A stretch of 60,997 nt of DNA from an uncultured Clostridia bacterium (GTDB lineage Bacteria; Bacillota; Clostridia; TANB77; CAG-508): NCBI GenBank assembly GCA_947627185.1, contig CANQVF010000011.1:1-60997 (forward strand), read 5' to 3'. The notes beneath the pieces are model-generated. The model worked only from the letters and a program-made list of their open reading frames with translations, did not search any database and had not been told where the DNA came from. The first letter of the stretch is position 1, and every line of letters begins with the position of its first letter. Below, piece by piece: positions 57,297-60,997 of the stretch. Position numbers and translations under genes: made by a program.

Positions 57297-59639
57297 ATGG
57301 ATAATATTGCAAAAAATGATTTAGAGAAAAAATTAGATTATTTAAATTTAGATTTAGATGATATACCAGATGAAATATTAGATTATTCGCCACTTAACTT
57401 TAATGTCTCTAGATTGAGTAATGATAAAGATCATAGAGTTTTTAGATTTGTACCTATAGATAAAATAGATATTTTAGTTACTCCATGTTTAAGAACAGAT
57501 CCTTTAAGAGATAAATATTCAAAGGCAATGCCATTGTTTAAATATATATTACAAGCAGAAAATGATGATGATTTAGAAAGATATACAGAATTTTTAAGAA
57601 TGTTAAATACAGTTACTATACCAGAAATAGAAACTGTTGCGACAGTTCAAAAAGAATTAGAGAAAAAAGAACCATTTAAAGTAAAATATAATAAAGATAA
57701 TATGTGGCAAATATATTATTCAGAAGCTACTGGCAGATATTTTATGTTAGTATGTTTAAAAGAAAAAACATTTGGTGAATTCTTTTATTTATTAAAATCT
57801 AAAATAGAATTTGCAAATAGTAAAAAAAGAGTTGCCCCTAAGATTTATGTTCCTATAAATGCATTAAATTATTCAGAAGAATATTTAAATAGAAATGAAA
57901 TTGCAGATTTAGAAAATTATTTATGGCTTTTCACTAAAGAGTGGGCACTATCTTTTGAGGTATATGATAAGACAAATAAGATGTCAATACAAATTGTTGG
58001 TGAAACTTTTGTATATGAAAAAGTAAAAAGTTCATATAAAGTGAAATTACAAAGTAGAGAAGAAGCAATTAAGTTTTATAAACTTTTAAAGGCTTTGTTT
58101 ATAATGCAAACTGAAATAAAAAATCATTTCAATTTTGAAACTAAAATTGATAGCAATAATGGTTTAGAACTATATATGAATGGAAAAAGATTAACATATG
58201 ATATGTTAACAGATTTTATTAAAGAAGAAATTCAAAAAGCAGTAGAACAAATAAAAACGGAAAATGAAAAAATAATTGATATTGAAGCAAAATTAAAAAA
58301 TTTAAATGATAATGTTAAGAAAAAAGAAGATGAATATTTAGTAAAACAAAAAGAAATCTCTACATATTTAGAATGTAAAAAAACTTTTATAGGAAAAGTA
58401 AAATATTTCTTTAAATCTCCAAAATCAGCTAAAAAGAAAAAAATTACTAGTGAAGAAAAATTAGAAGAAATAAAAGATGAATTATTTGAAAAGGAAGAAA
58501 CTACACAAATTGTTAAAAGTGATGCTATTGAAGCAGTCATTGCTGAAAAAAAATTCTATACTATAGAAGATTTAGTTACAATATATTCATTATTAGAAAG
58601 AGCAGAAAAAAATTGTAGAAATTTAAATCAAGATTTAAAAGCATTAACTTTAAAATTTGAAAATATTACTTCAAAAGTAAAAAATGCAAATTTATATATT
58701 GAAGAAATAGATAAACACAGAAAAAGTATTTTTGACTTTTGGAAATTTTCTAATAAAGATGAAAAATTAAGTTTGGAAATGGGAGAAGAAGAAGATAAAG
58801 AAGAAAACAAAAATACTTTACAAAAAGTTTTTGATTTCCAAACAGAAATAGAAGAACTTGGAGTTAAACTAGATACTCTTCAAAGAAAAAAATTATCAAA
58901 AGAGGAAATGGATAGTTTATTTATTGCAAAAACAGAAATATTAGATTTGATAAATATGCTTAGAGAAAATGATTTAAATAAGAATCTATTAGAAGATACT
59001 TTAGAAGAATTAAAATCAGAGTTTAATAATAATAGACTATATATAGATAATGAAACATTTGATATTTTTGGTAATGTAGAAGATGATAATAGAAAGTTAA
59101 AATATATTGGAAACAAAGGTCATAGAGAAAATGAAAAAAGTAAATTTAAAATACTAAATATAAACAAAAAGATTGATGTTTTTGATTTTACTGAAAAATT
59201 ACAAACAATTATAACTTATTTAGAAGGAGCTGTACCAAAAATGTCTGCAGATTATGATTTTTCTTTATATAAAGTTTCTCAAATAACAGAAAAAGTAAAA
59301 GAAAATTCATTTGATGTGTATAATATAAGTGTTGAAAATGCTTTAACAGAATATAAAGATGATGGTGAAGGAGCACTTAATTTAATAAAATTAAATTATA
59401 AAGTAGGACTTCCACTTCTTTATTACACAAATATAATATTTTATGATAATAACAATCAAACTTTACCTATTGGTATGGATGCATCTACAAGTGTATTTTT
59501 AGATTGTAAAAAATTGAACTTTAAATTAGTACAGAAAAATAAATTTAGAACAAATAAATATTTTACAGAAAGTAATAACTTAGTTTTACCAAAATCAAAA
59601 GATGTATTTGTATATGAATATGATGTTGAATTAAAATAA
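57297..59639 (+). CDS. Large unknown protein with coiled coils
   Basis: A 780-residue cytoplasmic protein that I do not recognise. Residues 1-300 are mixed alpha/beta with an aromatic DNMWQIYYSEATGRYFMLV segment and PKIYVPINALNY near 180. Residues 310-440 contain a long coiled coil with a basic KYFFKSPKSAKKKK patch that could touch a membrane or nucleic acid. A second helical region (450-575) follows, and the C-terminal 150 residues are beta-rich. No signal peptide. It has its own promoter and lies between thrS and deoB. Confidence 0.75.
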   Translation: MDNIAKNDLEKKLDYLNLDLDDIPDEILDYSPLNFNVSRLSNDKDHRVFRFVPIDKIDILVTPCLRTDPLRDKYSKAMPLFKYILQAENDDDLERYTEFLRMLNTVTIPEIETVATVQKELEKKEPFKVKYNKDNMWQIYYSEATGRYFMLVCLKEKTFGEFFYLLKSKIEFANSKKRVAPKIYVPINALNYSEEYLNRNEIADLENYLWLFTKEWALSFEVYDKTNKMSIQIVGETFVYEKVKSSYKVKLQSREEAIKFYKLLKALFIMQTEIKNHFNFETKIDSNNGLELYMNGKRLTYDMLTDFIKEEIQKAVEQIKTENEKIIDIEAKLKNLNDNVKKKEDEYLVKQKEISTYLECKKTFIGKVKYFFKSPKSAKKKKITSEEKLEEIKDELFEKEETTQIVKSDAIEAVIAEKKFYTIEDLVTIYSLLERAEKNCRNLNQDLKALTLKFENITSKVKNANLYIEEIDKHRKSIFDFWKFSNKDEKLSLEMGEEEDKEENKNTLQKVFDFQTEIEELGVKLDTLQRKKLSKEEMDSLFIAKTEILDLINMLRENDLNKNLLEDTLEELKSEFNNNRLYIDNETFDIFGNVEDDNRKLKYIGNKGHRENEKSKFKILNINKKIDVFDFTEKLQTIITYLEGAVPKMSADYDFSLYKVSQITEKVKENSFDVYNISVENALTEYKDDGEGALNLIKLNYKVGLPLLYYTNIIFYDNNNQTLPIGMDASTSVFLDCKKLNFKLVQKNKFRTNKYFTESNNLVLPKSKDVFVYEYDVELK

Positions 59640-59652
59640 GAAGGGTTTTGTA

Positions 59653-60825
59653 ATGATAAATCGAGCAATAATAATTGTTTTGGATAGTTTTGGAGTTGGA
59701 GAAACTCCAGATGCAAACGAATATGGTGATGTTGGAAGCAATACTTTAGAAGGAATATATTATAATTCTAAATTAAATATTCCTAATATGAAAAAATTGG
59801 GTTTGTATAATATACAAGGAATTAAAATAGCAGAGAAGGAAAATCAGCCAATCGGAATATATGGAAAAGCTGCTGAAAAATCAAAGGGAAAAAATAGTCC
59901 TGTTGGTCATTGGGAAATAGCAGGATTTATAAATGAAAAACCTTTTAAAACTTATTATAATGGATTTCCAAAAGAATTATTAGATGAAATATCTAAAAGA
60001 GGAAATATAAAAGGTTTTATATGTAATAAAAAAGGTTCAGGAACAGATTTTCTAAAACAATATGGAGAAGAAAGTATAAAATTAAATATGCCTATTGTTT
60101 ATACTTCAGCAGATAGTGTTTTTCAAATAGCAGCACATGAAAATATGATGCCTGTTTCTGAACTACATAAATTATGTAGAATTGCAAGAAATGTAATAGA
60201 TGAAAAGGGTTATGGAATTGGAACTGTAATAGCAAGACCTTTTATTGGAACAAATAATGATAATTTTGTTAGAACATATAATAGAAAAGATTTTGAAGCA
60301 GAAGATTTTGGAAAAACAATGTTAGATGTTTTTATAGAAAATAATAAAAAAGTTTTAGCAATAGGAAAAATAGAAGATCTATTTTCTGGAAGAGGAATAA
60401 CTAGAGCTATTCATACATCTGGAAATACAGATGGAATTAATAAAACAATAGAAGAAATAAAAAATTCTAGTGAAGATTTAATATTTGTGAATTTAGTTGA
60501 TTTTGATATGCTATATGGACATAGAAATAATATAGAAGGTTATAGAAATGCATTAGAAGAATTTGATAGCAAATTACCAGAAATAATTAATGCTTTAAAC
60601 GAAAATGACATTTTAATTTTAACAGCAGATCATGGAAATGATCCAAGCACACCAAGCACAGATCATAGCAGAGAATATATACCAATTCTTATTTACGGAA
60701 AAAAATTGAAACGAAATGTAGATATAGGTATAAGAGAGACTTATGCAGATATTTCAGCTACAGTTTTAGATTTATTTGAAATGCCAAAATTAAGTGGGAC
60801 AAGCTTTAAAAATAGCATAATTTAA
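59653..60825 (+). CDS. deoB: Phosphopentomutase
   Basis: DeoB interconverts ribose- or deoxyribose-1-phosphate and the 5-phosphates in nucleoside salvage. The 390-residue protein is of the alkaline-phosphatase superfamily: VLDSFGVGETPDA near residue 10 (metal aspartate), DVGSNTLEG with the phosphorylated threonine near 35, the cap domain, then VDFDMLYGHRN and TADHGNDPSTPSTDHSRE carrying the remaining metal ligands. It may be cotranscribed with the 780-residue gene (13 bases). A strong terminator follows. Confidence 0.97.
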   Translation: MINRAIIIVLDSFGVGETPDANEYGDVGSNTLEGIYYNSKLNIPNMKKLGLYNIQGIKIAEKENQPIGIYGKAAEKSKGKNSPVGHWEIAGFINEKPFKTYYNGFPKELLDEISKRGNIKGFICNKKGSGTDFLKQYGEESIKLNMPIVYTSADSVFQIAAHENMMPVSELHKLCRIARNVIDEKGYGIGTVIARPFIGTNNDNFVRTYNRKDFEAEDFGKTMLDVFIENNKKVLAIGKIEDLFSGRGITRAIHTSGNTDGINKTIEEIKNSSEDLIFVNLVDFDMLYGHRNNIEGYRNALEEFDSKLPEIINALNENDILILTADHGNDPSTPSTDHSREYIPILIYGKKLKRNVDIGIRETYADISATVLDLFEMPKLSGTSFKNSII

Positions 60826-60830
60826 ATTTT

Positions 60831-60872
60831 AAATAAATAGTATTCTTTATATTAGAATACTATTTATTTTAT
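60831..60872. terminator. Intrinsic terminator after deoB
   Basis: A perfect 16-bp stem (60831-60846 with 60854-60869) around TTATATT, followed by a T-rich run. Confidence 0.88.
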
Positions 60873-60985
60873 GAAAAATGATATACTTTAAAATTGAAAA
60901 ATTATAATTTATTACAATAATATAGGTTTAAAATAGATATGTCACAAGTAAATTGAAAAAAAAATATTGAAAGAGAGTACCAAAA

Positions 60986-60997
60986 ATGATATTGTTT
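60986..60997 (+). CDS. Possible start of a gene cut by the window edge
   Basis: ATG at 60986 follows AAGAGAG at a workable distance and opens four codons before the window ends. Nothing about the product can be said. Confidence 0.3.

Overview
This is one contiguous stretch of a very AT-rich chromosome from a low-GC Firmicute, most likely an uncultured gut-type member of the Clostridia. Signs of this are strong AGGAGG-type ribosome binding sites, frequent TTG/GTG starts, a T-box in front of thrS, PlsY/GpsA/PgsA phospholipid genes, lipobox and dockerin-like surface proteins, and DUF5050 and DUF3592 families. I cannot name the species. No rRNA, CRISPR array or insertion sequence was seen.

Region 1 (1-18.8 kb) is mostly housekeeping: a dCMP deaminase, an envelope-type membrane protein, then der, a membrane protein, plsY, gpsA, a zinc-ribbon protein and dtd in one run; asd and a DnaJ-domain membrane protein on the minus strand; then miaB, two helical-repeat genes, mutS and asnB. 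The pair between miaB and mutS encodes proteins with mTERF-like repeats.

Region 2 (18.8-33.5 kb) has a small Cys/His-rich minus-strand gene, an orphan HipA-like kinase, ftsY, a UPF0182 membrane protein, pgsA, ligA, a DUF3592 protein, ruvB, a flavin oxidoreductase, a frame-broken membrane protein and queH.

Region 3 (33.5-35.8 kb) is a scar. It holds a duplicated scrap of queH, a decayed RhuM gene, and a foreign, visibly GC-richer FAD-dependent dehydrogenase with its own consensus promoter, palindrome, structured leader and strong terminator.

Region 4 (35.9-47.5 kb) has polA and metK, a secreted glucosaminidase-like/SH3/dockerin-like protein, a zinc-ribbon beta-propeller protein, a chimeric pseudogene (DUF2207 fused to the tail of a radical SAM/SPASM maturase), and a Cys-His-Asp enzyme gene switched out of frame by an octamer tandem repeat, followed by a small partner gene.

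Region 5 (47.85-54.24 kb) looks like a 6.3-kb island between a tRNA-Thr(CGT) gene and a partial copy of that tRNA's 3' half. It carries a DUF6602 nuclease-like gene, a YhcG/DUF1016 nuclease gene, an overlapping Nudix/ATP-grasp-like pair, a large serine recombinase and small unknowns.

Region 6 (54.2-61.0 kb) has a second frame-broken membrane gene, a T-box-controlled thrS without a TGS domain, a 780-residue unknown coiled-coil protein and deoB.

Across the window the arginine codon CGG is almost absent from native genes, yet it sits exactly where a +1 shift would repair both frame-broken membrane genes.
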